Shown here: positions 35,167 to 43,389 of the stretch, piece by piece | How positions within the stretch are numbered: the first letter of the stretch is position 1 | Layout of the letters: each line of letters opens with the position of its first letter | Assembly (NCBI GenBank): GCA_902788315.1 | Contig: CADAJS010000012.1 | Location: 62,001-126,000 of the forward strand | Reading direction: 5' to 3' | Length of the DNA stretch: 64,000 bases | DNA from: an uncultured Bacteroidales bacterium | GTDB taxonomy: Bacteria; Bacteroidota; Bacteroidia; Bacteroidales; Bacteroidaceae | Notes under the pieces: model-generated | Database searches by the model: none | What the model saw: only the letters and a program-made list of their open reading frames with translations | Told to the model about the DNA's origin: nothing | Made by a program: the position numbers and the translations under genes

Positions 35167-36573
35167 ATGAAGACAACGAGAATATTCATCACACTGTGTG
35201 CGACAGCAGTCCTGAGCAGTTGCGGCATTTATAAGAACTATGAACGCCCCGCCACTATCGATGCCGAGGGCATCTACGGCAACGTGCAGAGTGGCGGCGA
35301 GCAGGGACTGGGCGACCTCCAGTGGCGACAGCTCTTTACGGACCCCGCCCTGCAGGCACTTATCGAGAAAGTGCTCGCCCAGAACAGCAACATGCGCCAG
35401 GCCGACCTGCGCATCCAGGAGGCACAGAACAACCTGAAGGCTGCCAAGCTGGCTTTCTTCCCCAGTCTGGCCTTTGCCCCCAGCGGAACCATCAGCGGCA
35501 TCGTGGATCCCTACGACCGCGACGAGTACAAGCAGGTGATGGGCAACGGTGCCAACAAGACCTACTCCTTCCCGCTCTCGCTGAACTGGCAGCTCGATTG
35601 CTTTGCCACGCTGCGCAACACGAAGAAGAGCCGCGAGGTGGCCGTTGAAAATATGAAGAGTGTGCGGCAAGCCGTACAGACATCCCTGGTGGCCAACGTG
35701 GCCAACATGTACTACACTCTGGCCATGCTGGACCGTCAGCATTCCATCGCCGAGGAGACCACCGAGAAGTGGAGCAAGACGCTGGAGATGACACGCCATC
35801 TGATGGAGGCCGGCATGACCACAAAGGCTGCCGTGGCCAGCACCGAGGCCAACTACTGGGCTATCCGCACCAGCACCCTCGACCTGGAACTCAGCATACG
35901 CCAGGTGGAGAACGCCCTGTGCACCCTGCTGGGCGAGACACCCCATGTCATCAGCCGCAGTTCGCTGGACAGCTTCCAGGTGCCTGCTGCATGCGAGACA
36001 GGTTTCCCCATCGGGCTGCTCAGCCGTCGCCCCGACGTGAAACAAGCCGAACTGGCACTGGCCAGCGCATTCTATAACAAGAACATCGCCAAGGCAGCCT
36101 TCTATCCGGCCATCAACATTACGGCCAACGGACAGTTTGCCAATAGCATCACGGGTGCCGGCATCGTGAACCCCGGCGGTCTCATCATGGCTGCCGTAGC
36201 GTCGCTGACACAGCCCATCTTCCAGAACGGACGCATACGCGCTGCATACAAGAACAGCCAGGCCGAAATGGAAGTGGCCACCATCGGCTTCCAGCAGACC
36301 CTGCTCGAAGCTGGCTCGGAGGTTAACAATGCCATGGCCGACCTGAATACCGACCTCGCCAAGAAGGAACTCCTCGAGCAGCAGGTGCGCAGCTATACCG
36401 AGGCTGTGGATGCCAATGAGAAGCTCTACCGCGAAAGCAGCAACAACTACCTGAACGTGCTGACAGCGCAGAACGGATTGCTCAACGCGCAGATGAGCCA
36501 GACCACCAACGCATTCAACATCGTTTCAGACGTCATCAGCCTCTATCAGGCACTGGGCGGCGGAGCAGAATAA
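35167..36573 (+). CDS. Outer-membrane efflux lipoprotein (TolC/NodT type)
   Basis: The 468-residue protein has a lipoprotein signal ending in LSSCGIYKNYERP. Two homologous outer-membrane-factor repeats follow, with the typical ALIEKVLAQNSNMRQADLRI (shown as NSNMRQADLRIQEAQNNLK) and the later IGLLSRRPDVKQAELALASA. It forms the trimeric exit duct for the RND pump. It is the last gene of the operon, and a strong terminator follows. Confidence 0.95.
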   Translation: MKTTRIFITLCATAVLSSCGIYKNYERPATIDAEGIYGNVQSGGEQGLGDLQWRQLFTDPALQALIEKVLAQNSNMRQADLRIQEAQNNLKAAKLAFFPSLAFAPSGTISGIVDPYDRDEYKQVMGNGANKTYSFPLSLNWQLDCFATLRNTKKSREVAVENMKSVRQAVQTSLVANVANMYYTLAMLDRQHSIAEETTEKWSKTLEMTRHLMEAGMTTKAAVASTEANYWAIRTSTLDLELSIRQVENALCTLLGETPHVISRSSLDSFQVPAACETGFPIGLLSRRPDVKQAELALASAFYNKNIAKAAFYPAINITANGQFANSITGAGIVNPGGLIMAAVASLTQPIFQNGRIRAAYKNSQAEMEVATIGFQQTLLEAGSEVNNAMADLNTDLAKKELLEQQVRSYTEAVDANEKLYRESSNNYLNVLTAQNGLLNAQMSQTTNAFNIVSDVISLYQALGGGAE

Positions 36574-36608
36574 TGCCTCTCCCCCACCGAACATTCAATG
36601 CGAATCAT

Positions 36609-36656
36609 CAGCGGGCGTCCCTCGGCAGCAAGCCGTAGGGACGCCCGCTGTTTTGT
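36609..36656 (+). terminator. Terminator of the RND efflux operon
   Basis: CAGCGGGCGTCCC (36609-36621) pairs perfectly with GGGACGCCCGCTG (36638-36650), followed by TTTTGT. Confidence 0.85.
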
Positions 36657-36699
36657 AAGGAAAACGTACCTCGACTCACCGTTCCGCTCAATTTGGTGC

Positions 36700-36757
36700 C
36701 CCCCAAAAAGCACCATTTTCACCTCAAAAAGCCCCTTTTTCACCCCCAAAAGTGCTA
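36700..36757. repeat. Short C/A-rich tandem repeat of about 22 bp
   Basis: Two and a half units of the pattern CCCCCAAAAAGCACCATTTTCA run from 36700 (first unit 22 bases, second 21). It shares the intergenic region with array C but not its sequence. Confidence 0.55.
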
Positions 36758-36876
36758 TAGAGGTTGCGTGTAAAGTATATAACCACTTGAGATTCAGTAG
36801 TCGGGAAAAATCGCGCTATTTCCCATCGAGCCCTACCATACTCCGTTTTACGCGATTCTCAGCGCAGAAAGTGAAA

Positions 36877-36964
36877 ATGGAACGTGTTCCATCGACCGAT
36901 GGAGCACGTTCCTCCGGACGATGCGGCGTGTCGCGCGAGCACCAAGAGCACGTATGTCGGGACG
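36877..36964. repeat. Array C: four 22-bp units between the efflux operon and the DUF3127 gene
   Basis: Units begin at 36877, 36899, 36921 and 36943. Cores are GGAACGTGTTCC, GGAGCACGTTCC, a degenerate GCGGCGTGTCGC, and GAGCACGTATGT. The second and fourth agree at about 15 of 22 positions. The right flank (AAGCAAAAAAACATGTAAAA) and the left-flank pieces GCGATTCT and AGAAAGTGAAAA match array B at 20.0 kb. An open frame over this region (36598-37014) is not a convincing gene. Confidence 0.8.
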
Positions 36965-37012
36965 AAGCAAAAAAACATGTAAAAGAAAACTCAAGGCGCC
37001 AGACAACAATAT

Positions 37013-37041
37013 AAAAAAAAGCCCGATGGAAAACATCGGGC
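37013..37041 (-). terminator. Terminator of the DUF3127 gene
   Basis: On the minus strand GCCCGATG, a five-base loop and CATCGGGC are followed by eight T residues. Confidence 0.85.
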
Positions 37042-37101
37042 CTACATACAAGCAGCGGCCCGAATAGACAGCGGACCGCCTGCATAAGACTTCAACAAAT
37101 A

Positions 37102-37530
37102 TCAGAAAGGCAGATCCTCACCTTCGTTCGATGCAAAGGAGGGAGCAGCATCCTGAGCTGCCGGTGCGGCTGTAGGAGGCACAGAGGGCATCGGAGCCGA
37201 GGGCATGGGCGGCACGGGCTGTGCGGGAGACGCACCCGGAACAGCAGCCATAGGCTGAGGATTACGGTCCACCTTGAATGCACGGATGCTGTTAAACCAA
37301 CGTCCGTTATACTCATGAGCATCTACATCAAAGGACACCGTCATCACTTCGCCAAGCTGGATATTGAACTGCTGAATACGGTCAACGCCGAATACCTCGA
37401 AGTTCATCTTACGGGGATACTGATCCATAGTCTCCAACACATACGATGCAACTCTCCATTCTGAACCCGTACGCGCAGACGTACCACCACGCTCGGGCAA
37501 CACTGCAATTATCTTTCCTGTAATTTCCAT
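37102..37530 (-). CDS. DUF3127 protein with an SSB-like C-terminal tip
   Basis: This 142-residue protein starts MEITGKIIAVLPERGG. It has a compact beta-rich N-terminal domain (to about 90; WRVASYVLETMDQYPRKMNF, VSFDVDAHEYNGRWFNSI), a Pro/Ala linker (about 92-130) and the final residues EGEDLPF. Domain, linker and acidic-Pro-Phe tip mirror the layout of bacterial SSB, whose tip recruits repair and replication proteins. The beta domain is DUF3127, known mainly from Bacteroidota and without an assigned function that I know of. It lies divergently next to dnaN. The interpretation as an SSB-like DNA-metabolism protein is inference. Confidence 0.85.
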   Translation of the reverse strand: MEITGKIIAVLPERGGTSARTGSEWRVASYVLETMDQYPRKMNFEVFGVDRIQQFNIQLGEVMTVSFDVDAHEYNGRWFNSIRAFKVDRNPQPMAAVPGASPAQPVPPMPSAPMPSVPPTAAPAAQDAAPSFASNEGEDLPF

Positions 37531-37559
37531 AAACGGTTAATAAAACGTTAAATCGACCG

Positions 37560-37567
37560 CAAAGTTA
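37560..37567 (-). promoter_or_regulatory. -7 box (TAACTTTG) for the DUF3127 gene
   Basis: A TAnnTTTG match on the minus strand lies 30 bases before the ATG at 37530. No equally good box was found for dnaN on the plus strand between 37568 and 37666. Confidence 0.6.
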
Positions 37568-37666
37568 TTAAAAAAAAAGCAAGGAACACTTTTTCGAAGC
37601 ATTTTTTTTGCTATCTCACAAAAAATGCCGAAATTTGCTGTAGAAATAAATGTAAATAGACACGAT

Positions 37667-38791
37667 ATGAATTTCAAGGTTTCCAGTTCGGCTCTCTACA
37701 GCCGTCTCATCGCTGCCTCCAAGGTGTTGAGCAGCAAGAATTCCATGCCCATCCTCGACTGCTTCCTGCTGAACGTGCAGGACGGAACCATTACGATTAC
37801 CGCCTCGGACAGCGAGAAGTATTTCATAACCAGCGTCCCCGCCATCGAGCAGAACGAGAACGCCAGTTTCTGCCTGCCGGCCAAGACCATTCTTGATTCC
37901 ATCAAGGAACTGCCCGAACAGCCGCTGTCCTTCGACTTCAACCCCGAAAACCATAAGGTGGAAGGCACACACAGCAGTGGTTCGTTCAGTGTTGCGGCAC
38001 AGGACGCAGCCCCCTACCCCATGCCCAAGACCGTGGACGAGGAAGGCACATCGCTCCATCTGCCTGCATCCATCCTTCTGAACGGAATCAACCGTTGCCT
38101 CTTTGCCACGGCAAACGACGAGATCCGCCTGGTAATGAACGGAATATATTTCGATATCAAACCAGACCACATCATCTTTGCCGGCACGGACGGGCGAAAA
38201 CTCGTGCGCAATATCAACCGCAACGTACAGAGCGGCCTCACCTCCGGCTTCATCATTCCGAAGAAGGTAGCTGCCATCCTGCGTGCAGTGCTCAACAAGG
38301 ACGAAGAGGACATCGAAATCAAGTTTGATGCCGACAAAGCATGTATCAAGTCGGCCGACATGACCATGCATTTCCGTCTCATTGAAGGTCGCTACCCCAA
38401 CTACAACGCCGTAATCCCGCAGAACAATCCCTACAGCGCCACAGTGGACCGCGCCGCAATGGCCAGCGCACTGAAGCGCATCAGCGTATTCTGCAACCAG
38501 AGCAGCGGCCTGGTCAAGGTGGAACTGAACAACAATACCCTACGCATGACGGGACAGGACAACGACTATTCCACTCGCGCCGAGGAGTTCCTGGTGTGCG
38601 ACTATACGAACACGCCCATCAGCATCGGCTTCAGCTGCCAGTTCTTGCTTGAGATAACAAATATCCTCGAAGGTGAGAACGTGACCATCGAGGTTGCCGA
38701 CCCGAGTCGTCCCGGCGTGCTCCACCCCACGGTGGAAGACCCCAACGACGAACTGCTCATGCTCCTCATGCCTATGCGCGTAGAGGATTAA
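37667..38791 (+). CDS. dnaN: DNA polymerase III beta subunit (sliding clamp)
   Basis: The 374-residue protein begins MNFKVSSSALYSRLIAASKV and has the three-domain clamp pattern, with LLNGINRCLFATANDEIR, GTDGRKLVRN and VEGRYPNY-like (IEGRYPNYNAVIP) segments, ending LLMLLMPMRVED. The clamp tethers the polymerase to DNA. The start is the ATG at 37667; a longer frame from 37625 adds residues not seen in the family. It opens a plus-strand run that includes an exonuclease and recN. dnaA is not in the window, so nothing here marks the replication origin. Confidence 0.96.
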   Translation: MNFKVSSSALYSRLIAASKVLSSKNSMPILDCFLLNVQDGTITITASDSEKYFITSVPAIEQNENASFCLPAKTILDSIKELPEQPLSFDFNPENHKVEGTHSSGSFSVAAQDAAPYPMPKTVDEEGTSLHLPASILLNGINRCLFATANDEIRLVMNGIYFDIKPDHIIFAGTDGRKLVRNINRNVQSGLTSGFIIPKKVAAILRAVLNKDEEDIEIKFDADKACIKSADMTMHFRLIEGRYPNYNAVIPQNNPYSATVDRAAMASALKRISVFCNQSSGLVKVELNNNTLRMTGQDNDYSTRAEEFLVCDYTNTPISIGFSCQFLLEITNILEGENVTIEVADPSRPGVLHPTVEDPNDELLMLLMPMRVED

Positions 38792-38797
38792 AGGTTC

Positions 38798-38834
38798 AAA
38801 GATTAGGGATTAAAGGATTAGGGATTAAAGATTA
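38798..38834. repeat. Short A/G/T-rich tandem repeat between dnaN and the exonuclease gene
   Basis: The pattern AAAGATTAGGGATT is repeated two and a half times (one unit with an extra G). It fills most of the 57-base gap. Confidence 0.7.
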
Positions 38835-38848
38835 TTAGTTGACAGAGA

Positions 38849-39619
38849 ATGAAACTAAACCTGAAGAGACCCATCGTATTCTTTGACCTCGAGACCACCG
38901 GACTCGACATTGCCAACGACCGCATCGTGGAGCTATGCTATATCAAGGTGGAGCCCAACGGGAACGAAGAATCAAAAGCTATGCGGCTCAATCCGGAGAA
39001 GCACATCTCCGAGTCGGCTACGAAGGTACATGGCATCAGCGACGAGGACGTGAAGGACTGTCCGACATTCAAGGAGATAGCTCCCGCACTGGCCGAGACG
39101 CTTCAGGGATGTGACCTGGCCGGATTCAACAGCAACAAATTCGACATCCCCATGCTGGCCGAGGAATTCCTGCGCGCCGGTGTCGATATGGATTTCAGCA
39201 ACCGCCGCTTCATTGACGTACAGAACATCTACCACAAAATGGAGAGGCGCACCCTCATCGCCGCCTATAAATATTATTGTGGCAAGGACCTCAACGACGC
39301 CCACAGCGCCCTGGCCGACACACGCGCGACCTACGAGGTCCTGCAGGCTCAGCTGGATATGTATCCTAACGACCTGAAGAACGACATGGACTTCCTCTCC
39401 GATTTCTCCACAATGGACCACAACGTCGATCTGGCCGGACGGTTCGTATATGACGAGAAAGGAAACGAGGTGGTTAACTTTGGCAAATACAAAGGGAAGA
39501 GCGTACGCGAAGTACTGATGCGCGACCCAGGCTACTACGGATGGATTATCCAGAGCGACTTCACCCTGAACACCAAGCAGACACTCACGCGACTGAAACT
39601 GAAATATGCTGGAAGGTAA
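38849..39619 (+). CDS. DnaQ-family 3'-5' exonuclease
   Basis: The 256-residue protein has Exo I FFDLETTGLD (D13, E15), Exo II AGFNSNKFDIPMLAEEF and Exo III DAHSALADTRATYEVL, the DEDDh pattern of the polymerase III epsilon family. A C-terminal segment (about 195-256, VNFGKYKGKSVREVL and YYGWIIQSDF) is the small domain seen in exodeoxyribonuclease X-like proteins. It may proofread or act in repair. It starts 57 bases after dnaN and overlaps coaBC by 14 bases. Confidence 0.92.
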   Translation: MKLNLKRPIVFFDLETTGLDIANDRIVELCYIKVEPNGNEESKAMRLNPEKHISESATKVHGISDEDVKDCPTFKEIAPALAETLQGCDLAGFNSNKFDIPMLAEEFLRAGVDMDFSNRRFIDVQNIYHKMERRTLIAAYKYYCGKDLNDAHSALADTRATYEVLQAQLDMYPNDLKNDMDFLSDFSTMDHNVDLAGRFVYDEKGNEVVNFGKYKGKSVREVLMRDPGYYGWIIQSDFTLNTKQTLTRLKLKYAGR

Positions 39620-40811
39620 ACACATCGTGCTGGGCATCACCGGCAGCATCGCAGCCTACAAGGCATGCCTCATCATCCGCTCCCTCATACGGCGCGGTGC
39701 CGAGGTACAGGTGGTCATCACGCCAGCCGGAAAAGAATTCATCACGCCGCTCACGCTAAGCACACTGACCCAGAAGCCCGTGGTCAGCGAATTCTTTGAC
39801 CGCCGCGACGGCTCGTGGAACTCCCATGTCAGCCTGGGACTATGGGCTGATGCCATGCTCATCGCGCCTGCTACGGCAAGCACCATCGGCAAGATGGCTC
39901 ACGGCATTGCAGACAACATGCTGCTCACCACTTACCTTAGCATGAAGGCCCCCGTCTTCGTGGCGCCCGCTATGGACCTCGACATGTATGCCCACCCTAC
40001 CACACAAGCCAACTTAAAGACACTCTCCGGGTATGGGAACCACATCATCGAACCCGCCTCGGGCCAGCTGGCCAGCGGACTCGAGGGCAAGGGCCGCATG
40101 GAAGACCCCGAGACAATCGTTCAGGTGCTGGACGACTTCTTCGCTCCGACCAAGGATCTCGACGGACGACGTATCTTGATTACAGCCGGCCCGACATACG
40201 AGAAAATAGACCCAGTACGCTTCATCGGCAACTACAGCAGCGGCCACATGGGCTTTGCACTGGCCGAGGAATGCGCCCGACGCGGTGCCCATGTGGAAAT
40301 GGTATGCGGCCCCGTGTCGATGACGACAAAGAATCCCGGCATCGTACGCACCGATGTGGAGAGCGCTGCCGAAATGTACGAGGCCGCCACGCAGCACTTT
40401 TCGGAAACGGATGCAGCCATACTCTGCGCCGCAGTGGCCGATTTCACACCAGCCGCCACCGCACAGACCAAAATTAAGCGCGAAGGCGACCAGCTCACGC
40501 TGACACTCAATCCCACACGCGACATCGCACGTGCCCTCGGAGAACAGAAACGCGCGGAACAGGTGCTGGTAGGCTTCGCCCTGGAAACCGACCACGAACA
40601 GGCACACGCACAAGAAAAACTGCGCAAGAAGAATCTCGACCTCATCGTCCTCAACAGTCTGCGCGACGAGGGAGCAGGATTCCGCCATGCGACAAACAAG
40701 GTAACGCTCATCGACGAACACAGCGTAACACCCTTCCCGCTGAAGACGAAGGAAGCCGTGGCTCGAGACATCGTAAACCGTTTAGTACAGATATTGGATG
40801 AAAAACATTAG
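39606..40811 (+). CDS. coaBC: Bifunctional phosphopantothenoylcysteine decarboxylase/synthetase
   Basis: The 401-residue protein has a flavoprotein CoaC half (about 1-180; LGITGSIAAYKA, catalytic-His segment NSHVSLGLWAD, the PAMDLDMY motif) and a CoaB synthetase half (ILITAGPTYEKIDPVRFIGN, AAVADFTPA). It performs two steps of coenzyme A synthesis. The 14-base overlaps with the exonuclease upstream and porD downstream suggest tight translational coupling. Confidence 0.96.
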   Translation: MLEGKHIVLGITGSIAAYKACLIIRSLIRRGAEVQVVITPAGKEFITPLTLSTLTQKPVVSEFFDRRDGSWNSHVSLGLWADAMLIAPATASTIGKMAHGIADNMLLTTYLSMKAPVFVAPAMDLDMYAHPTTQANLKTLSGYGNHIIEPASGQLASGLEGKGRMEDPETIVQVLDDFFAPTKDLDGRRILITAGPTYEKIDPVRFIGNYSSGHMGFALAEECARRGAHVEMVCGPVSMTTKNPGIVRTDVESAAEMYEAATQHFSETDAAILCAAVADFTPAATAQTKIKREGDQLTLTLNPTRDIARALGEQKRAEQVLVGFALETDHEQAHAQEKLRKKNLDLIVLNSLRDEGAGFRHATNKVTLIDEHSVTPFPLKTKEAVARDIVNRLVQILDEKH

Positions 40812-41706
40812 ACTTTCCCTTCTCATCCCGCTCCTCTGCCTCTTCGGGACAACGAAGATGCAGGCTCAGGAATTGAAAGCCCGAGTGACCATCAACCATT
40901 CACAGGTATCGGAAACCAAGGTGGACGTGTTCGATGCCCTGGAAAAGAAAATGACCGAGTTTCTCAACGACCACGCCTGGACTGAGATTAAGTTCCGCGA
41001 GAACGAAAAGATCCAATGCAATTTCCACCTGACAGTGAACACCTACAGCGACACGGACAATTCCTTTACATGCACGCTCCTGCTGACAGCCAACCGTCCT
41101 GTGTGGGGCAGCAATTACATGACCACATCCTATTCCGTGCGCGATGCACAGTTCAACTTCACGTTCCGCGAAGCAGACCAACTGGAATACAATCCCACGA
41201 ACATCGACAACAATCTGGTGGCCCTCATGGCCTATTATGCCTATGTCATCATTGGAATGGACCTCGACACAATGGCTCTTATGGGAGGAACCGAAGTGTT
41301 GCAAACTGCCGAGGACATCGTCAGTGCAGGCCAGAACCTGGATTTCCCTGGATGGAAGGCATTCGACGACAGCAAGAATCGGTTCGGACTACTGAACGAC
41401 TACATGGACGGCTCGATGGAGAGCATGCGCAAACTGCGCTATGAATACCATCGAAACGGCCTCGACCAAATGGCCGAAAAACCCGACGAAGCACGCACCG
41501 CCATTGCCGAATCGCTGGAACTGCTCGATGAAGCCCATCATGCGAAGAACATGAGCCAGGTGCCGCAACTCTTCACGGAATATAAGCGGGAGGAACTCAT
41601 CAACATCCTCTCAAAAGCTACCAAGGAAGAGAAAGAACGTGCCTACGAGATACTCTTTGCCATAGACGCCTCGCAGAACGAAGCCTGGCAGAAAATCAAG
41701 AAATAA
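40798..41706 (+). CDS. PorD-like protein (DUF4835), type IX secretion associated
   Basis: The 302-residue protein has a signal peptide (to about residue 24, KMQAQ). Its sequence fits the PorD/DUF4835 family, with ELKARVTINHSQVSETKVDVF, NRPVWGSNYMTTSY, FREADQLEYNPTN and LMAYYAYVIIGMDLD as visible blocks. The place between coaBC and recN is also characteristic in Bacteroidota. PorD is required for gingipain secretion in Porphyromonas, and the family is taken as a marker of the type IX system. That agrees with the sorting-like tails on three proteins in this window. Confidence 0.88.
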   Translation: MKNIRLSLLIPLLCLFGTTKMQAQELKARVTINHSQVSETKVDVFDALEKKMTEFLNDHAWTEIKFRENEKIQCNFHLTVNTYSDTDNSFTCTLLLTANRPVWGSNYMTTSYSVRDAQFNFTFREADQLEYNPTNIDNNLVALMAYYAYVIIGMDLDTMALMGGTEVLQTAEDIVSAGQNLDFPGWKAFDDSKNRFGLLNDYMDGSMESMRKLRYEYHRNGLDQMAEKPDEARTAIAESLELLDEAHHAKNMSQVPQLFTEYKREELINILSKATKEEKERAYEILFAIDASQNEAWQKIKK

Positions 41707-41712
41707 AGCTGT

Positions 41713-43389
41713 ATGCTGCGCCATCTGTACATTCGGAACTATGCGCTGATTGAGGAACTCGACTTGGACATGCAGGACGGCTTCTCGGTCATCACAGGCG
41801 AAACAGGCGCCGGAAAATCCATTCTGCTGGGCGCCATCTCACTCCTCACGGGCCAACGGGCTGACAGTCAAAGCATCAAGGAGGGAGCAAGCAAATGTGT
41901 CGTGGAAGCAGAATTCGACATCCACGAGTACGGCCTGAAGCCTTTCTTCGAAGAAAACGGCTTTGACTTTGACCCCGATGCATGCACCGTTCGCCGCGAA
42001 CTGACGGCTGCCGGCAAGAGTCGTGCCTTCATCAACGACTCACCCGCCACACTCGTTCAGCTCAAAGAACTGGGAGCCCACCTCATCGACATCCATTCGC
42101 AACACCAGAACCTGCTGCTGAGCAACGAAGGGTTCCAGCTGCATGTGCTCGACACCATGGCCGAAGACTCGCCCATTCTGACAGCCTACCAGCAGGCCTA
42201 CCATATATATATAGGTAAAGAGAAACGACTGAGCGAAGCCATCAAGGTGGCGGCAGAGAGCAAGGCTGAAGAGGACTATCTGTCCTTTCAGGTACAACAG
42301 CTGCACGAACTTGCACCAGAGGAGGGCGAGGATAAAGAACTGGAGGAAGAGCAGAACTGCCTGGCCCATGCCGAAGAAATCAAAGGGGCACTGTATCAAG
42401 CAGGACAAATACTCGATGGCACAGACGACATCGAAGGAATCGTTGCCCTTACGCGTCAGACGCAACACATCCTGCAAGACCTGGCACACGTATATCCCCA
42501 AGCCGAATCACTCTCCGAACGGCTCGAATCAATGTATATCGAGTTGAAAGACATCAGCCAGGAGATTGACAGCCAAGCCGAGAATGTAGAATACGACCCA
42601 CAACGACTCGACGAGATAAACACTCGGCTGGACCGCCTCTATACGCTGGAAAAGAAACACGGTGCCGGCAATGCCGACGAACTCGTCGCCCTGATGCACA
42701 AATTGGAAGCCAGGCTCGACCTTATCACAAACTCAGATGAAATGATTGCCGAGCTGAAACGCGAGCGCGATGACGCCAAGCAAACGCTCATGCAACACGC
42801 TGCTGCACTCACAGCTTCGCGTAGCAAGGCCATTGACGCCGTACAGCACGAAATAAGGGAAAGCCTGCTGTCACTCGGCATGCCACACGCGGCATTCCTC
42901 GTCCAGCTCAGCCCACTGCCATCCCCGACAGCAGAGGGCAACGACCGCGTCACCTTCCTCTTCGCCGCAAACAAGAACGCATCGCTGCGCCCAATTGCCG
43001 AAGTGGCCAGCGGCGGCGAGACTTCGCGTGTGATGCTTGCCATCAAAGCCATGACAAGCCAGCGTGCACAGCTGCCCACAATTATCTTCGACGAGATAGA
43101 CACCGGCGTGAGCGGACGCATTGCCGAATCCATGGCACATATCATGCGACGCATGGGCGGACAGCAAAGCGGACGCCAGGTCATCGCCATCACCCATCTG
43201 CCACAGATAGCAGCCTGTGGCCAGACACACTACTGCGTCTATAAGGAAGACACCGCCTTGCACACCGTGAGCCACATCAAGCGGCTCTCCGACGAGGAAC
43301 GCGTGACGGAGATTGCCCACATGCTCAGCGGTAATAACGTTACCGAGGCTGCCATAGACAACGCAAGACAATTGCTCAACGAACGATGA
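41713..43389 (+). CDS. recN: DNA repair protein RecN
   Basis: This 558-residue SMC-like ATPase has Walker A GETGAGKS (29-36), a long central coiled coil (about 150-380), the signature EVASGGETSRVMLA and Walker B IIFDEIDTGVSGR. It acts early in double-strand break repair. The protein is complete. The last codon overlaps the next gene in ATGA. Confidence 0.96.
   Translation: MLRHLYIRNYALIEELDLDMQDGFSVITGETGAGKSILLGAISLLTGQRADSQSIKEGASKCVVEAEFDIHEYGLKPFFEENGFDFDPDACTVRRELTAAGKSRAFINDSPATLVQLKELGAHLIDIHSQHQNLLLSNEGFQLHVLDTMAEDSPILTAYQQAYHIYIGKEKRLSEAIKVAAESKAEEDYLSFQVQQLHELAPEEGEDKELEEEQNCLAHAEEIKGALYQAGQILDGTDDIEGIVALTRQTQHILQDLAHVYPQAESLSERLESMYIELKDISQEIDSQAENVEYDPQRLDEINTRLDRLYTLEKKHGAGNADELVALMHKLEARLDLITNSDEMIAELKRERDDAKQTLMQHAAALTASRSKAIDAVQHEIRESLLSLGMPHAAFLVQLSPLPSPTAEGNDRVTFLFAANKNASLRPIAEVASGGETSRVMLAIKAMTSQRAQLPTIIFDEIDTGVSGRIAESMAHIMRRMGGQQSGRQVIAITHLPQIAACGQTHYCVYKEDTALHTVSHIKRLSDEERVTEIAHMLSGNNVTEAAIDNARQLLNER

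Noticed and set aside
4491..36964. Arrays A-C as CRISPR arrays
   Set aside because: The units are contiguous, with no unique spacers between identical repeats, and no cas gene is present.
36598..37014. Possible 138-residue protein across array C
   Set aside because: It reads through a terminator, two repeats and array C, has no family resemblance, and its peptide repeats only reflect the 22-bp DNA units.
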